From Carthagonibacter metallireducens (GTDB lineage: Bacteria; Gemmatimonadota; Gemmatimonadetes; Palauibacterales; Palauibacteraceae), in NCBI GenBank assembly GCA_023554445.1, contig JAMJQQ010000081.1, positions 1-64,000 of the forward strand: a stretch of 64,000 nucleotides of DNA, given 5' to 3'. Made by a program: the position numbers and the translations under genes. Positions 26,828 to 36,113 of the stretch are shown here, piece after piece; position 1 is the first letter of the stretch, and each line of letters opens with the position of its first letter. The notes under the pieces were generated by a model, which saw only the letters and a list, made by a program, of their open reading frames with translations, was not told where the DNA came from and ran no database searches.

Positions 26828-28186
26828 TCAGACCTGCTCCGGAACCCGAACCCGCTCCGGGAGCGATTCCGCTTCGCGGTCGATCGCTGCGCACCATTCC
26901 CGGATCGCCGCGAGCGCGCGACCGGCGTGAGCGAGTCGGCGCTCCCGTCGCCGACGGACTCTCCGCGGCAGCGGGTCGAGCAGGCCGAAATTCGCGTTCA
27001 TTGGCTGGAAGACTTCCGGATCCGCCTCCGCGAGATAACGGTACAGTCCGCCCAGCATCGTGATGGGCGGCGGAACGACAGGCTCCCGGCCTTCAATCAA
27101 CCGATCGACGTTGATGGCAGCCACGAGGCCGCTGGCAATCGATTCAGTATATCCCTCGACTCCGGTGAGCTGTCCCGCGAAGAGCAGCGCGGGCTCCTCC
27201 TCGAGTGAGCCGTGCTCCGACAGGCGGCCGGGCGAGTTGAGATAGGTATTTCGATGGATCGAGCCGAATCGCAGGAACTCGGCCTCCTCCAGGCCGGGAA
27301 TCAGACGGAAGACCTTCTGCTGCTCTCCGTGCTTGAGACGCGTCTGGAATCCTACGAGATTCCACATCCGCTCGCCCCTGTCTTCCACCCGAAGCTGAAC
27401 GACGGCGTGCGGTCGGCGACCGGTCCTCGGATCCTCCAATCCGACCGGACGCATCGGCCCGAATCTGAGCGTATCGCGGCCCCTTCCCGCCATCACCTCT
27501 ACCGGCAGACACCCTTCGAAATACGGTACGTCGTCCCACTCGGGCGCGCGGTGAACGTCCGCCTCCAGCAGTGCGTCGATGAACTCCTCGTACTGGGTCG
27601 CGGTCATCGGGCAGTTCAGGTAGTCGGCTTCTCCCTTACCGTATCGGGAGGCCCGGTACACGACCTCTTCCCTGAGTGAGTCGCGCGACACGATCGGCGC
27701 TATCGCATCGAAGAAGGCGAGATGCCGTTCCCCGAGACGGGAGCGGATACTGGCCGACAGCGCGTCCGACGTGAGCGGGCCGGTGGCGACGATCGCGGGA
27801 GGCGATGGCAGTTCAGTGACCTCTTCGCGGAGGACGCGGATGCGCGGGTGCGCCTCGAGGCGTCGGGTCACCTCCGTAGAGAAGCGCTCCCTGTCCACGG
27901 CGAGGGCGGCGCCAGCCGGCACTTTCGACTCGTCGGCGATCCCGAGCAGGAACGAACCGAGGATGCGCATCTCCGCCTTCAACAGACCATGCGGCGTGTC
28001 GAGAGCTTCGGACTTGAACGAGTTCGTGCATACGACTTCGGCAAGCCGTTCGCTCGCGTGGGCCGGTGTCTGCCGCACAGGACGCATCTCGAACAGGTCG
28101 ACCTCGTGTCCGAGCTCGGCCAGCTGCCAGGCCGCTTCCGAGCCAGCGAGGCCGCCTCCGATGATCGGGACCCGGCGCTCGCTCAT
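26828..28186 (-). CDS. trmFO: Folate-dependent tRNA m5U54 methyltransferase TrmFO
   Basis: 452 residues. FAD binding through PIIGGGLAGSEAAWQLA at the N-terminus, and the catalytic Cys53 lies in EVVCTNSFKSE, at the same place as in B. subtilis. TrmFO makes ribothymidine at tRNA position 54 using methylenetetrahydrofolate. Its ATG overlaps the topA stop (ATGA at 28186-28183). The end region (about 420-452) is Arg/Glu-rich. Confidence 0.96.
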   Translation of the reverse strand: MSERRVPIIGGGLAGSEAAWQLAELGHEVDLFEMRPVRQTPAHASERLAEVVCTNSFKSEALDTPHGLLKAEMRILGSFLLGIADESKVPAGAALAVDRERFSTEVTRRLEAHPRIRVLREEVTELPSPPAIVATGPLTSDALSASIRSRLGERHLAFFDAIAPIVSRDSLREEVVYRASRYGKGEADYLNCPMTATQYEEFIDALLEADVHRAPEWDDVPYFEGCLPVEVMAGRGRDTLRFGPMRPVGLEDPRTGRRPHAVVQLRVEDRGERMWNLVGFQTRLKHGEQQKVFRLIPGLEEAEFLRFGSIHRNTYLNSPGRLSEHGSLEEEPALLFAGQLTGVEGYTESIASGLVAAINVDRLIEGREPVVPPPITMLGGLYRYLAEADPEVFQPMNANFGLLDPLPRRVRRRRERRLAHAGRALAAIREWCAAIDREAESLPERVRVPEQV

Positions 28187-30768
28187 CCCTTCTTCTTTCG
28201 CCCGCCGCGCCCTGAGCCTTTTCGCTTCGCCGGGCCGCGCGCCTGTCTTTCGGCGATCAACTCCACGGCCCTCTCCATGTCCACCTGCTCGGGCGGCAGG
28301 TCCTTCGGGAGCGAGGCATTCGTCTTTCCGTGCTTGACGTAGGGACCGTAGCGGCCGTCGAGGATCCGCACCGGTTCGCCGTCGGCAGGGTGCTCGCCGA
28401 GTTCGCGAAGCACCTTCGGCGCCGCACGTCGACGTCCTTTCTTCGGCTCGGCCAGAAGTTCGAGGGCCCGATCGAGCGTCACCGCCAGCACCTCATCGCC
28501 TTCCTGCAGAGATCGGTAGTCACCCTCGTGGACCACGAACGGGCCGTAGCGCCCGATCCCGGCCAGCACATCACCGCCGTCCGGATGCGGACCCAGCACG
28601 CGCGGCAGCGAAAGGAGGCCGAGAGCAGTAGCCAGGTCCACATCCTCGGGAGTCATTCCCTTCGGAAGCGATGCACGCTTCGGTTTCTCGCCACCCTCCT
28701 CCTGCTCACCGAGCTGGACGAAGGGGCCGTAGCGCCCGATCAGCAGGCGCACGGGAAGCCCGGTCGCCTCGTCGTGGCCGAGGGGCTGGTCGGCCTTCTC
28801 CTTCGCCTCGATGAGCTCTTCCGCCTTCTCGGCCGTCAGGTCGGCCGGGGCGAGGCCCTCCGGCAACGTGACTCTTATCGGTTCTTCCTGCTCGTTCAGC
28901 TCGAGGTACGGACCGTATCTTCCGATACGTACCGTGGGCCGGATATCCTCGAACTCCGACAGCGTGGATGCCGTTCGTGGATCGATGCTCTCCTCGCGCT
29001 CCTCCAGCCGCGTCTCGAATCCGTCCGGACCTCTGTAAAAGTCCTCGAGAAACTCCTGCCATTGAAGCTCGCCATCGGCGATACGATCGAGGTCGGTCTC
29101 CATGTCCGAGGTGAATCCCGGATCGACGAGGTCCGAGAAGTGCTCCTCCAGCAGCCGGGTTACGGCGAACGCCAGATACGTCGGAACCAGCTGTTTGCCG
29201 TCTCGATCGACGTACCCTCGTTCCTGGATCGTGCCCACGGTGGAAGCGTAGGTGCTCGGTCGGCCCACGCCCGCCTTCTCGAGGGCTTCGATGAGGCTGC
29301 TCTCGTCGAAGCGAGCCGGCGGACGCGTGCTGTGGCCCTTCGCCTCGAGCTCGACCTGTTCGACGACCTGGTCTTTTTCAAGCGGAGGCAGGAGCTTGTC
29401 ACGTTCACCCAGCGCCTCCGCCGGATCGCCTTTCCCCTCGGCCATGACACGAAGGAAGCCTGGAAAAATGGTGGTCGTCCCGGATGCTTCGAACTCGGTC
29501 TCACCGGCACGCAGCGTCGCCTTCACCGATCGGCGCTTCGCCTCCGCCATCTGCGTGGCCATCATGCGCTTCCAGATCAGATCGTAGAGCGCCGCCTCCC
29601 GGCCGCTGAGGGCCAGCTCCGAGGCCGTTCGCATCCGGTTGCCGGCCGGCCGAATCGCCTCGTGCGCCTCCTGGGCGCCCTTAGCCTGCTTCCCGAAGTT
29701 CCTCGGCCCGGGACTCAGGTATTCCTTGCCGTACTTCTCCTCGATCCGACCGCGTGCGGCCCCTATCGCCTCGGAGGACAGACGTACGGAGTCGGTCCTC
29801 ATGTATGTGATGTGCCCGGCTTCATAGAGCCGCTGCGCGAGGCTCATCGTGTCGCGCGGCGAGAGGTTCAGCCTTCGGCTCGCCTCCTGCTGCAGTGTGG
29901 ATGTGCGAAACGGCGCGTAGGGTTTGAGGGGAAAGTCCTTCGAAGTAACGCTGGCTACGACGAATTCCTCGCCGCCGAGCTCCGCCGCGAGCTGTCGCGC
30001 CTCCTCTTCTTCCAGGGCGACGGCAGCCGATCCCTTCTTCCGCAAGCCGGTCGTGGAATCGAAGTCGTTTCCCGTGACGACACGCTTGCCGCCGATCCGC
30101 GCCAGGCGAGCGGGAAACTCCGCTCCATCAGCCGAAAGTGTCGCCAGAATGTCCCACCAGGAAGCCGCATGGAATCGCCGCCGCTCCCGCTCGCGTTCGA
30201 CCAGCAGGCGAACGGCTACGGATTGGACCCGACCGGCGGACAGGGGACGGCGACTCACCGGGTCCACCGGCGATATCTTCTTCCACAGAAGCGGAGAGAG
30301 GCCGTATCCGACCAGACGGTCGAGGATTCGTCGGGCCTGCTGCGCGTCCACCTGCCGCAGATCGATGTCTCCCGACTTCGCGATCGCCGCGAGCACCGCA
30401 TCCTTCGTGAACTCGTTGAATCTGACTCTGTGAAAACGCTCTCCGTCATCTTCCCGATACCCGAGCTTCTCGGCGATGTGGAATCCGATCGCCTCTCCCT
30501 CCCTGTCGGGATCGGTCGCGATCAGTATCTCGTCGGCGTTCTTCGCCCGCCGCTTGAGGTCGCTGATCATCTTCGCTTTGCCACGGACGGTCACGTACTC
30601 GGGCTCGAATCCGTTGTCGACATCCACGGCGAGCCCCTTCTTCGGGAGGTCGACGACATGCCCTACGGTCGCTTCGACGTCGTAGTCCTTGCCCAGGACC
30701 TTACTGAGCGTTTCCGCCTTCCGCGGCGACTCGACGATTACGAGGTGCCTGGTCTTTCCACTCGCCAT
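28183..30768 (-). CDS. topA: DNA topoisomerase I
   Basis: 861 residues. The Toprim domain has the nucleotidyl-transfer site VIVESPRKAETL and DPDREGEAI; the active tyrosine is Tyr322 in ITYMRTDSVRL. The C-terminal part has no cysteine zinc fingers. Instead, four copies of a repeat containing GRYGP(Y/F) run from about residue 610 to 845, then a Lys/Arg/Gly tail. This repeat type is known in TopA of several phyla. The enzyme relaxes negative supercoils. It heads the topA-trmFO-xerC-hslV-hslU cluster and starts 6 bases after aroK. Confidence 0.97.
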   Translation of the reverse strand: MASGKTRHLVIVESPRKAETLSKVLGKDYDVEATVGHVVDLPKKGLAVDVDNGFEPEYVTVRGKAKMISDLKRRAKNADEILIATDPDREGEAIGFHIAEKLGYREDDGERFHRVRFNEFTKDAVLAAIAKSGDIDLRQVDAQQARRILDRLVGYGLSPLLWKKISPVDPVSRRPLSAGRVQSVAVRLLVERERERRRFHAASWWDILATLSADGAEFPARLARIGGKRVVTGNDFDSTTGLRKKGSAAVALEEEEARQLAAELGGEEFVVASVTSKDFPLKPYAPFRTSTLQQEASRRLNLSPRDTMSLAQRLYEAGHITYMRTDSVRLSSEAIGAARGRIEEKYGKEYLSPGPRNFGKQAKGAQEAHEAIRPAGNRMRTASELALSGREAALYDLIWKRMMATQMAEAKRRSVKATLRAGETEFEASGTTTIFPGFLRVMAEGKGDPAEALGERDKLLPPLEKDQVVEQVELEAKGHSTRPPARFDESSLIEALEKAGVGRPSTYASTVGTIQERGYVDRDGKQLVPTYLAFAVTRLLEEHFSDLVDPGFTSDMETDLDRIADGELQWQEFLEDFYRGPDGFETRLEEREESIDPRTASTLSEFEDIRPTVRIGRYGPYLELNEQEEPIRVTLPEGLAPADLTAEKAEELIEAKEKADQPLGHDEATGLPVRLLIGRYGPFVQLGEQEEGGEKPKRASLPKGMTPEDVDLATALGLLSLPRVLGPHPDGGDVLAGIGRYGPFVVHEGDYRSLQEGDEVLAVTLDRALELLAEPKKGRRRAAPKVLRELGEHPADGEPVRILDGRYGPYVKHGKTNASLPKDLPPEQVDMERAVELIAERQARGPAKRKGSGRGGRKKKG

Positions 30769-30774
30769 TTGTAT

Positions 30775-31365
30775 CTAGGACTCCACTCTCGATTCATGCG
30801 ACACTGGATCCGGCCCGGGTCCTTCGCCGGTCTTCTCCACGAGGGCCGCCACCAATCCGGCAACTTCGGATGGGCTCCGGGAAGAGGTGTCTACCGTATA
30901 ATCGGCAAGACGGTAGGCCGGCAACCTCTGCACCAGAAGCTGCTCCAACACCGCTTCCGGAGAATCGTTCATGAGCAGCGGCCGCGAACCGGGCCTGCCG
31001 GCGAGCCGATTCGCCGCTTCCCGCGGGCTTACCTGAAGCCATATGCGTGCGGCAGTCGGCCACGTATCACGCAATTCCGCGCGGGCCATCCAGCCGCCTC
31101 CCGTCGCCACGACTACTGGTCCCGTCAGCGCCACCGAGCGAGTGACTGCTGCCTCGCGGTCGCGAAATCCGCCTTCGCCTTCGCGGCGGAATATCTCGGG
31201 GATCGAGATACCGGCTGCACGCTCGATCTCGCGATCCAGGTCGAGCAGGGGAATCGCCCAGCGCCTCGCCAGCAGCTGGCCGACCGTGCTCTTGCCGGAT
31301 CCGGAAAGGCCGACGAGCACGACCGGAATGGACGGCGATACGATCGGATTCACCAACTGCGTCAC
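30775..31365 (-). CDS. aroK: Shikimate kinase
   Basis: 196 residues. Walker A is GLSGSGKST (19-27), the shikimate-binding DLDREIE follows, then VVATGGGWMA and the lid arginine in GRPGSRPLL. It makes shikimate-3-phosphate for aromatic amino acids. The start is GTG at 31365, 10 bases after aroC. The tail after about 180 is Gly/Pro-rich and probably disordered. Confidence 0.94.
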   Translation of the reverse strand: MTQLVNPIVSPSIPVVLVGLSGSGKSTVGQLLARRWAIPLLDLDREIERAAGISIPEIFRREGEGGFRDREAAVTRSVALTGPVVVATGGGWMARAELRDTWPTAARIWLQVSPREAANRLAGRPGSRPLLMNDSPEAVLEQLLVQRLPAYRLADYTVDTSSRSPSEVAGLVAALVEKTGEGPGPDPVSHESRVES

Positions 31366-31375
31366 GGTCGGTGCT

Positions 31376-32584
31376 TCAGGACGACCGAAACGGCGCGACC
31401 GCGTTCATTCGCTCAATACCGGCTTCGAAATTCGACTTCAGCTCGGTCATCGAGTCGCCGCCGTACTTCTCGAGCACGGCGTCTGCGAGAACGATCGCCA
31501 GCATGGCTTCGCCCACGACAGCGGCGGCCGGGACCGCGCAAACGTCGCTGCGCTCACGCACTGCCTCTGCCGCGTCTCCCGTGGTCAGGTCCACGCTGCC
31601 CAACGGCCGGGTAAGCGAGCTGAGTGGCTTCATGGCTACGCGCACCACGAGTGGTTCTCCGGTAGTCATGCCCCCTTCGAGGCCGCCAGCGTTGTTGCGA
31701 CTGCGTTGAAAGCCTCCGGTTCGTAATGAGGTCGGATCGACCGAGATCTCATCGTGAACTCGAGACCCGGGCAGCCCGGCGGCCTCGAACCCGAGTCCGA
31801 TTTCGACTCCCTTCATCGCCTGTATGGAGAGCATGGCGGCCCCGATTCGGGCGTCCAGGCGTCGATCCCAGGAAACGTGGCTTCCGAGTCCGACCGGGAC
31901 ACCACGGGCCACGACTTCGAACACACCGCCGAGAGTGTCGCCCTTCGCCGCGGCCTCGGCGATCGCAGATCGCATCCGCTCCGCGGTCTCGTCGTCGATA
32001 CACCGAACGTCGGAAGCATCCGAGCTTCGATTCAGATCGGTGCCATCCTCCCCGCGCTTATCGGTGTGAACCGGACCGATCCGCACGACATGGCTGCCGA
32101 CCTCGATACCGAGCTCGCCGAGCAGTCGTCGAGCAACCGCTCCGGCCGCCACCCGCGCCGAGGTTTCCCTCGCGCTCGCGCGCTCGAGGATGTCCCGCGC
32201 ATCACTTCGGCCGTACTTGAGAAGCCCCACGAGGTCGGCATGTCCCGGTCGTGGAAGCAGAACGCGGCGCAGCTCTTCATCGCCAGCGTCGGGCCGGGCT
32301 TCCACCGACATCGCGATCTGCCAGTTCGCGTGATCCCGATTGGGAATCACGATCGCGACCGGAGAGCCGATCGTCTCGCCGAGGCGCACACCGGCAACTA
32401 TGCGTCCAGCATCGCGCTCGATCTGCATCCGCCCGCCGCGGCCGTAGCCCAGTTGCCGGCGGGCCAGATCGAGGGCTACGTCGTGCGGCGCGAGAGCGAG
32501 CCCGGCGGGCACACCCTCGACGATGACGTACATGCCCTCGCCGTGCGATTCTCCGGCGGTCGTGAAGTGAAAATGTCCTTGCAT
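31376..32584 (-). CDS. aroC: Chorismate synthase
   Basis: 402 residues. FHFTTAGESHGEGMYVIVEGVPAG at the start is the family signature; RPGHADLVGLLKYGRSDARDILERASARET is the second, and GGMTTGEPLVVRVAMKP the third. The enzyme converts EPSP to chorismate with reduced FMN. It is first after the pilQ terminator and is followed by aroK, so two steps of the shikimate route sit together. Aromatic genes next to pilMNOPQ are also seen in gammaproteobacteria (aroK-aroB). Confidence 0.96.
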   Translation of the reverse strand: MQGHFHFTTAGESHGEGMYVIVEGVPAGLALAPHDVALDLARRQLGYGRGGRMQIERDAGRIVAGVRLGETIGSPVAIVIPNRDHANWQIAMSVEARPDAGDEELRRVLLPRPGHADLVGLLKYGRSDARDILERASARETSARVAAGAVARRLLGELGIEVGSHVVRIGPVHTDKRGEDGTDLNRSSDASDVRCIDDETAERMRSAIAEAAAKGDTLGGVFEVVARGVPVGLGSHVSWDRRLDARIGAAMLSIQAMKGVEIGLGFEAAGLPGSRVHDEISVDPTSLRTGGFQRSRNNAGGLEGGMTTGEPLVVRVAMKPLSSLTRPLGSVDLTTGDAAEAVRERSDVCAVPAAAVVGEAMLAIVLADAVLEKYGGDSMTELKSNFEAGIERMNAVAPFRSS

Positions 32585-32591
32585 GGTTCTC

Positions 32592-32613
32592 CCGGTCGGT
32601 TGGAATCGACCGG
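32592..32613 (-). other. Stem-loop in the aroC leader
   Basis: CCGGTCG (32592-32598) and CGACCGG (32607-32613) flank an 8-base loop, 8 bases ahead of the aroC start and next to its GGGAG ribosome site. A shorter ACAGC/GCTGT hairpin lies farther upstream. Whether it regulates aroC is unknown; no leader peptide was recognised. Confidence 0.35.
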
Positions 32614-32635
32614 ACAGCCTACGCTGTCGGCAGCC

Positions 32636-32672
32636 CGAAACAAAGCGGGGCCCGGCCGAAGCCGGACCCCGC
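32636..32672 (-). terminator. Rho-independent terminator of the pilMNOPQ operon
   Basis: On the minus strand a 12-base stem (32672-32661 with 32656-32645, one mismatch) closes a 4-base loop and is followed by TTTGTTTC. It lies 31 bases after the pilQ stop. The T-run is the clearest in the window. Confidence 0.8.
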
Positions 32673-32703
32673 GGGTCGATGGGCGGGACCTCGCCTCTCG
32701 ACG

Positions 32704-34413
32704 TTATTCCACGATGTGCGGCGTGACGAGTATGATCAGGTCCTGCTTGGTCTCACGCGTCTTGGTCGTCCGGAACAGGGCGCCGACCACCGGAATGTCC
32801 ATAAGAAGCGGGATCCCGGTCTCCGATCGCTCGACCTCGCTGAGCGTGAGCCCACCGATCACCATCGTCTCGCCGTCATCCAGCAGCAGGCGAGTCTGTC
32901 CGATCTGCTTCTTGAACGTGTAGCCGACATCAGGAATGTCCGTCTGAATCCCTGATCTTTCGGCCGACACGTCGAGAAGGATCTGCAGATTGTTGGTGAT
33001 ATGCGGCGTCACCTCGAGGATGATCCCCGTGTCCTCGTACTGCACCGTCGCCTGCGCCTGGACGTTTCCGGTACCGGTGTCGAGCACGCGCACGGGAGTC
33101 TTCTCACCGACCTGGATTCGCGCGCGGTGGTTGTCGACGACCTGGATCGAAGGCGCCGCCTGCACGTCGGAGAGCTGGTGCTGCTCGAGAGCCTCGATGA
33201 ACGCGGACAGGGAGAAGTCTCCGAACGCGGTCGAGGCCAGGATCTGCAGCGAAGGACTCAGGACCCGGTCGTTGGCGTTTGCGAGCGCCGCGATCGAGTT
33301 TCCGGCGAGATCGACGAGCGTCTCGTTGGTCAGCTCTCCCGGATTGAACGGGTCGGGAACTGCGATCACGTCGTTGATCGAGTTTCCGTAGGTGTCGCCA
33401 TTCACGTCCTTGAGATCGTAGACGATCCCCAGCTCCTGCACATCGGTCCGATCGACGAATATGATCTTCGCGTCGATGGAAACCTGCGGCGTCTGACGGT
33501 CGAGGTTCTGGATCAGCGAGTCCATCCGGGCCACCACGGAGGGCACGTCCGTCACGATCACGGAGTTGGCGCCCTGGTAGGCCACGACCTGTCCCCGATT
33601 CGGAGTGGCGAGCTGCTCGAGGGTCTTGGCGACGGAATCGGCCCCGGCGTAATTGATGCGGAACACCCGGGTCTCCGTCTGGAGCGTGTCGCGCGTGCGG
33701 AGACCCTCGAGCGCATCGACGATCAGTATGCCCTCGGACTGCAATCGCCAGCCGAGTCCCTGGGCCGCGAGGATCGCGTCCAGCGCCACATCCCAGCGCT
33801 GGTTGCGGATGTCCACGCCGCGGACGGTCATATCGGCTGCAGCCGCGCTCGGTACGATCGAGACGCCGGCGTACTCCGAGAAGCCCGCCAGCACGTCGAG
33901 CATGCTGGCGCTGTCGAAGGCCACCGTGATCCGTGATGGTTCGTCGGGTACGCGCAGATTCTGGGCTGCGGGCACCTGTCTGGCCTCGGCACGGGCCACG
34001 TTTTCGCTCTCCACTTCCCTTGTCGACCACAGGGGAAAGTCACCATCCGGGTTGGGGAACGTGATGCGCAGCCGGCCGGGTTCGGCGTCCACTTCGTAAG
34101 AGGGGACCTTGTCGAGATCGAAGACCAGCCGGAGAACGCCCGGGCGGAACCAGCTGCTGCGCAGCCGCTCCACGCCGCCTCTGCCGATCGCATCGTAACT
34201 GTCGCTCGGTAGTCCCGCGTCTGCTCCGGTCAGATCGAGGATGAGTCGGGGCGGCTCCGCCAGCGCGAAGTCCCGGAAGCTGACTTCGCCGGATGTCACC
34301 ACGACGATTTCTGTCTCCGTTCCGACCGGCATGATCCGCACCTCCTGGATCGCGCCGGGCCCGCTGCCCGCGAATGCGAGCAACGTCGACAAGAGAACCG
34401 TTCTGAGGATCAT
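32704..34413 (-). CDS. pilQ: Type IV pilus secretin PilQ
   Basis: 569 residues from ATG at 34413 (overlapping the pilP stop as ATGA). A signal peptide (MILRTVLLSTLLAFAGSG) leads to one AMIN domain (about 20-115) for peptidoglycan binding, an STN/N-domain region with VRGVDIRNQRWDVALDAIL (about 180-235), and secretin N domains. The secretin core ends with the typical IPLLMDIPVVGALFRTTKTRETKQDLIILVTPHIV region. It forms the outer-membrane gate for the pilus. A longer upstream frame inside pilP is not used. Confidence 0.95.
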   Translation of the reverse strand: MILRTVLLSTLLAFAGSGPGAIQEVRIMPVGTETEIVVVTSGEVSFRDFALAEPPRLILDLTGADAGLPSDSYDAIGRGGVERLRSSWFRPGVLRLVFDLDKVPSYEVDAEPGRLRITFPNPDGDFPLWSTREVESENVARAEARQVPAAQNLRVPDEPSRITVAFDSASMLDVLAGFSEYAGVSIVPSAAAADMTVRGVDIRNQRWDVALDAILAAQGLGWRLQSEGILIVDALEGLRTRDTLQTETRVFRINYAGADSVAKTLEQLATPNRGQVVAYQGANSVIVTDVPSVVARMDSLIQNLDRQTPQVSIDAKIIFVDRTDVQELGIVYDLKDVNGDTYGNSINDVIAVPDPFNPGELTNETLVDLAGNSIAALANANDRVLSPSLQILASTAFGDFSLSAFIEALEQHQLSDVQAAPSIQVVDNHRARIQVGEKTPVRVLDTGTGNVQAQATVQYEDTGIILEVTPHITNNLQILLDVSAERSGIQTDIPDVGYTFKKQIGQTRLLLDDGETMVIGGLTLSEVERSETGIPLLMDIPVVGALFRTTKTRETKQDLIILVTPHIVE

Positions 34414-34859
34414 CCGCCCTGCTCCTTGTCCTGGCTCTTGAGGCGCAGCGTCTCCTGTCGGCTGACGCCGAATGCCGATACGACGAAATCGACCTCGGAA
34501 GCGCGGACTCTCACCAGCTTCGCTCCGCCGATCAGATCGCCCTCCCAAACTCGATAGCGTTTGCCCGTGGCCCGATCGGTCAGCACCGCGATGCTGCCCG
34601 TGGTCGGGCTGTATACGATTCCGCTGAGATTCAAGTCCTCGAACCGCGGCCCGAGCTCATCTCCGGCCGACAGGGGCTCGAAGGGGTCTCGCCTCTGTCC
34701 TCCGGGATAATAAAAAGTCTCACGCTCCACGGCGCCCGTCGACTCCGCTGCGGCCGTGTCCGCGGCGACCGACGTTTCCCCCGTCTCCTGCGTCCGGGCC
34801 GTGACCGGGCACAGGGCGACGGTCAGGAACGGAAGTGCGACCACAATCGCTCTTCGCAT
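34410..34859 (-). CDS. pilP: Pilus assembly lipoprotein-like protein PilP
   Basis: 149 residues from ATG at 34859, with AGGAAGG just ahead. The N-terminal hydrophobic stretch RRAIVVALPFLTVALC suggests a signal peptide, with a possible lipid-attached cysteine (LTVALC). The core motif RRDPFEPL and the domain LSGIVYSPTTGSIAVL are those of PilP, which bridges PilNO to PilQ in the periplasm. It is 2 bases from pilO. Confidence 0.9.
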   Translation of the reverse strand: MRRAIVVALPFLTVALCPVTARTQETGETSVAADTAAAESTGAVERETFYYPGGQRRDPFEPLSAGDELGPRFEDLNLSGIVYSPTTGSIAVLTDRATGKRYRVWEGDLIGGAKLVRVRASEVDFVVSAFGVSRQETLRLKSQDKEQGG

Positions 34860-34860
34860 C

Positions 34861-35460
34861 TCAGCCTTCCTGCGCTTCGACCGGCCGGGATTCCGGATTG
34901 CCGACCACGAACGTCTCGAGCTGGAACGCAACGCGGACCCGCTGCCGTCCCGACGGCGTCGTTTCGGTGGGAACGATCTGCGTCACCCTGGGTCGGACGA
35001 TCCGATCGAAGGAGGCCACTCGGGTCAGGAAAGTCCCCACCGCGTGATACTCGCCCTCGACCTCCATCTGCCACTCCTGCCGCAACAGCGTACCGGCGCT
35101 GTCCGCCGCAACCGGTGGCAGAGGCTCCACGTTGATCAGCTCCAGGTTGAGCGCCTGGGTCTGTGTCGCGATCGCTTCGTAGATCGCGGGGACCTCGGCT
35201 CCCGAAGGGACGAGGCGCTGCAACGTGGTGAATTGCCGCTCGGCCGTCGAAAGCCGGTCGCGCAGCCGCTGAAGGTCTCCGATCCGGGCCTCCGCCAGCT
35301 CGTTCTGCATTTCGAGGGTTTCGACCCGGTCGGCCTGCTCGAGAATCTCCTCCGCGTTCGACCGGAAGACGTACACGTAGTACAGCGCCGCAGCCGCGAC
35401 GCAGAGAATCACGACCAGCAACATGCTCTGGTGACGCTGATCCTGCGGCAACAGTGCCAT
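34861..35460 (-). CDS. pilO: Pilus alignment protein PilO
   Basis: 199 residues. One membrane helix (about 13-31, LVVILCVAAAALYYVYVF), a coiled-coil (about 35-85) and a ferredoxin-like periplasmic domain containing EWQMEVEGEYHAVGTFLTRVASFDRIV, typical of PilO. It pairs with PilN in the inner-membrane alignment complex. The 2-base gap from pilN indicates coupled expression. Confidence 0.93.
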   Translation of the reverse strand: MALLPQDQRHQSMLLVVILCVAAAALYYVYVFRSNAEEILEQADRVETLEMQNELAEARIGDLQRLRDRLSTAERQFTTLQRLVPSGAEVPAIYEAIATQTQALNLELINVEPLPPVAADSAGTLLRQEWQMEVEGEYHAVGTFLTRVASFDRIVRPRVTQIVPTETTPSGRQRVRVAFQLETFVVGNPESRPVEAQEG

Positions 35461-35462
35461 CT

Positions 35463-36113
35463 TCAGTCCCCCTCGGAGGCCGCAGGGCCGGAATTCACGC
35501 CCTCCGGGTCCTCGTACGAGACGAGCAGCTTGAACGCCTGCGCGGCCACGTTCTCGACTTCCGCCTGCTGGCTTCCCATGATCCGGACCTGCTTCAGGTA
35601 GTCGGATGACTGCAGGTTACGGACGAATCGGGTGACTGCCAGCGGATTCGCCGCGATTCCGTCCAGCTGGACGACGAGTTCCGGAAGTGGGGTTTCGACG
35701 CGCACCGCCGTGAGCCAGGTATACTCGGGCAGCGCCCGGCTGATCTCGTCGAGCAGGTGCGGCCAGACGAAACGGCCTTCATCCAGACCTCGAACGAGCT
35801 CCAGTCTCTGGCGGATCTGGCGTTCCCTGTCGATCAGGCTGTCGCTGAGCACCCGCAGGTCCGCGAGCCGGGTAGAATCCTCGCGCGCCTCCTCGAGTCT
35901 CACCTCCAGTTCGGCGGCATTCGATCTCTGCGCGAACCACATTCCACCGATCGCGAGCACCGCCAGCACGAACGCCGATATGGCGGCGAGCGTCCACGGA
36001 TCCCGACCCTCGGGGCCTCCCCGACCTCTGCTCATCCAGGCAGGGGCGGAAAGTCGGGACCGACGCCTCTTTCCGGGTCGGCCACCAGTCGGGTGGAGAT
36101 TGACCTCGATCAC
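35463..36113 (-). CDS. pilN: Pilus alignment protein PilN
   Basis: About 216 residues from GTG at 36113, overlapping the pilM stop as GTGA. The first residues IEVNLHP match the short cytoplasmic motif by which PilN binds PilM. A basic, Gly-rich linker follows, then a membrane helix (about 44-63), a coiled coil and a periplasmic domain with LPEYTWLTAVRVETPLPELVVQLDG. A longer frame upstream lies within pilM. Confidence 0.92.
   Translation of the reverse strand: MIEVNLHPTGGRPGKRRRSRLSAPAWMSRGRGGPEGRDPWTLAAISAFVLAVLAIGGMWFAQRSNAAELEVRLEEAREDSTRLADLRVLSDSLIDRERQIRQRLELVRGLDEGRFVWPHLLDEISRALPEYTWLTAVRVETPLPELVVQLDGIAANPLAVTRFVRNLQSSDYLKQVRIMGSQQAEVENVAAQAFKLLVSYEDPEGVNSGPAASEGD

Noticed and set aside
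28330..31614. A 1,094-codon open frame on the plus strand opposite topA and aroK
   Set aside because: It mirrors the high-GC codon pattern of the real minus-strand genes, has no family motifs, and would require topA, aroK and aroC not to be genes.
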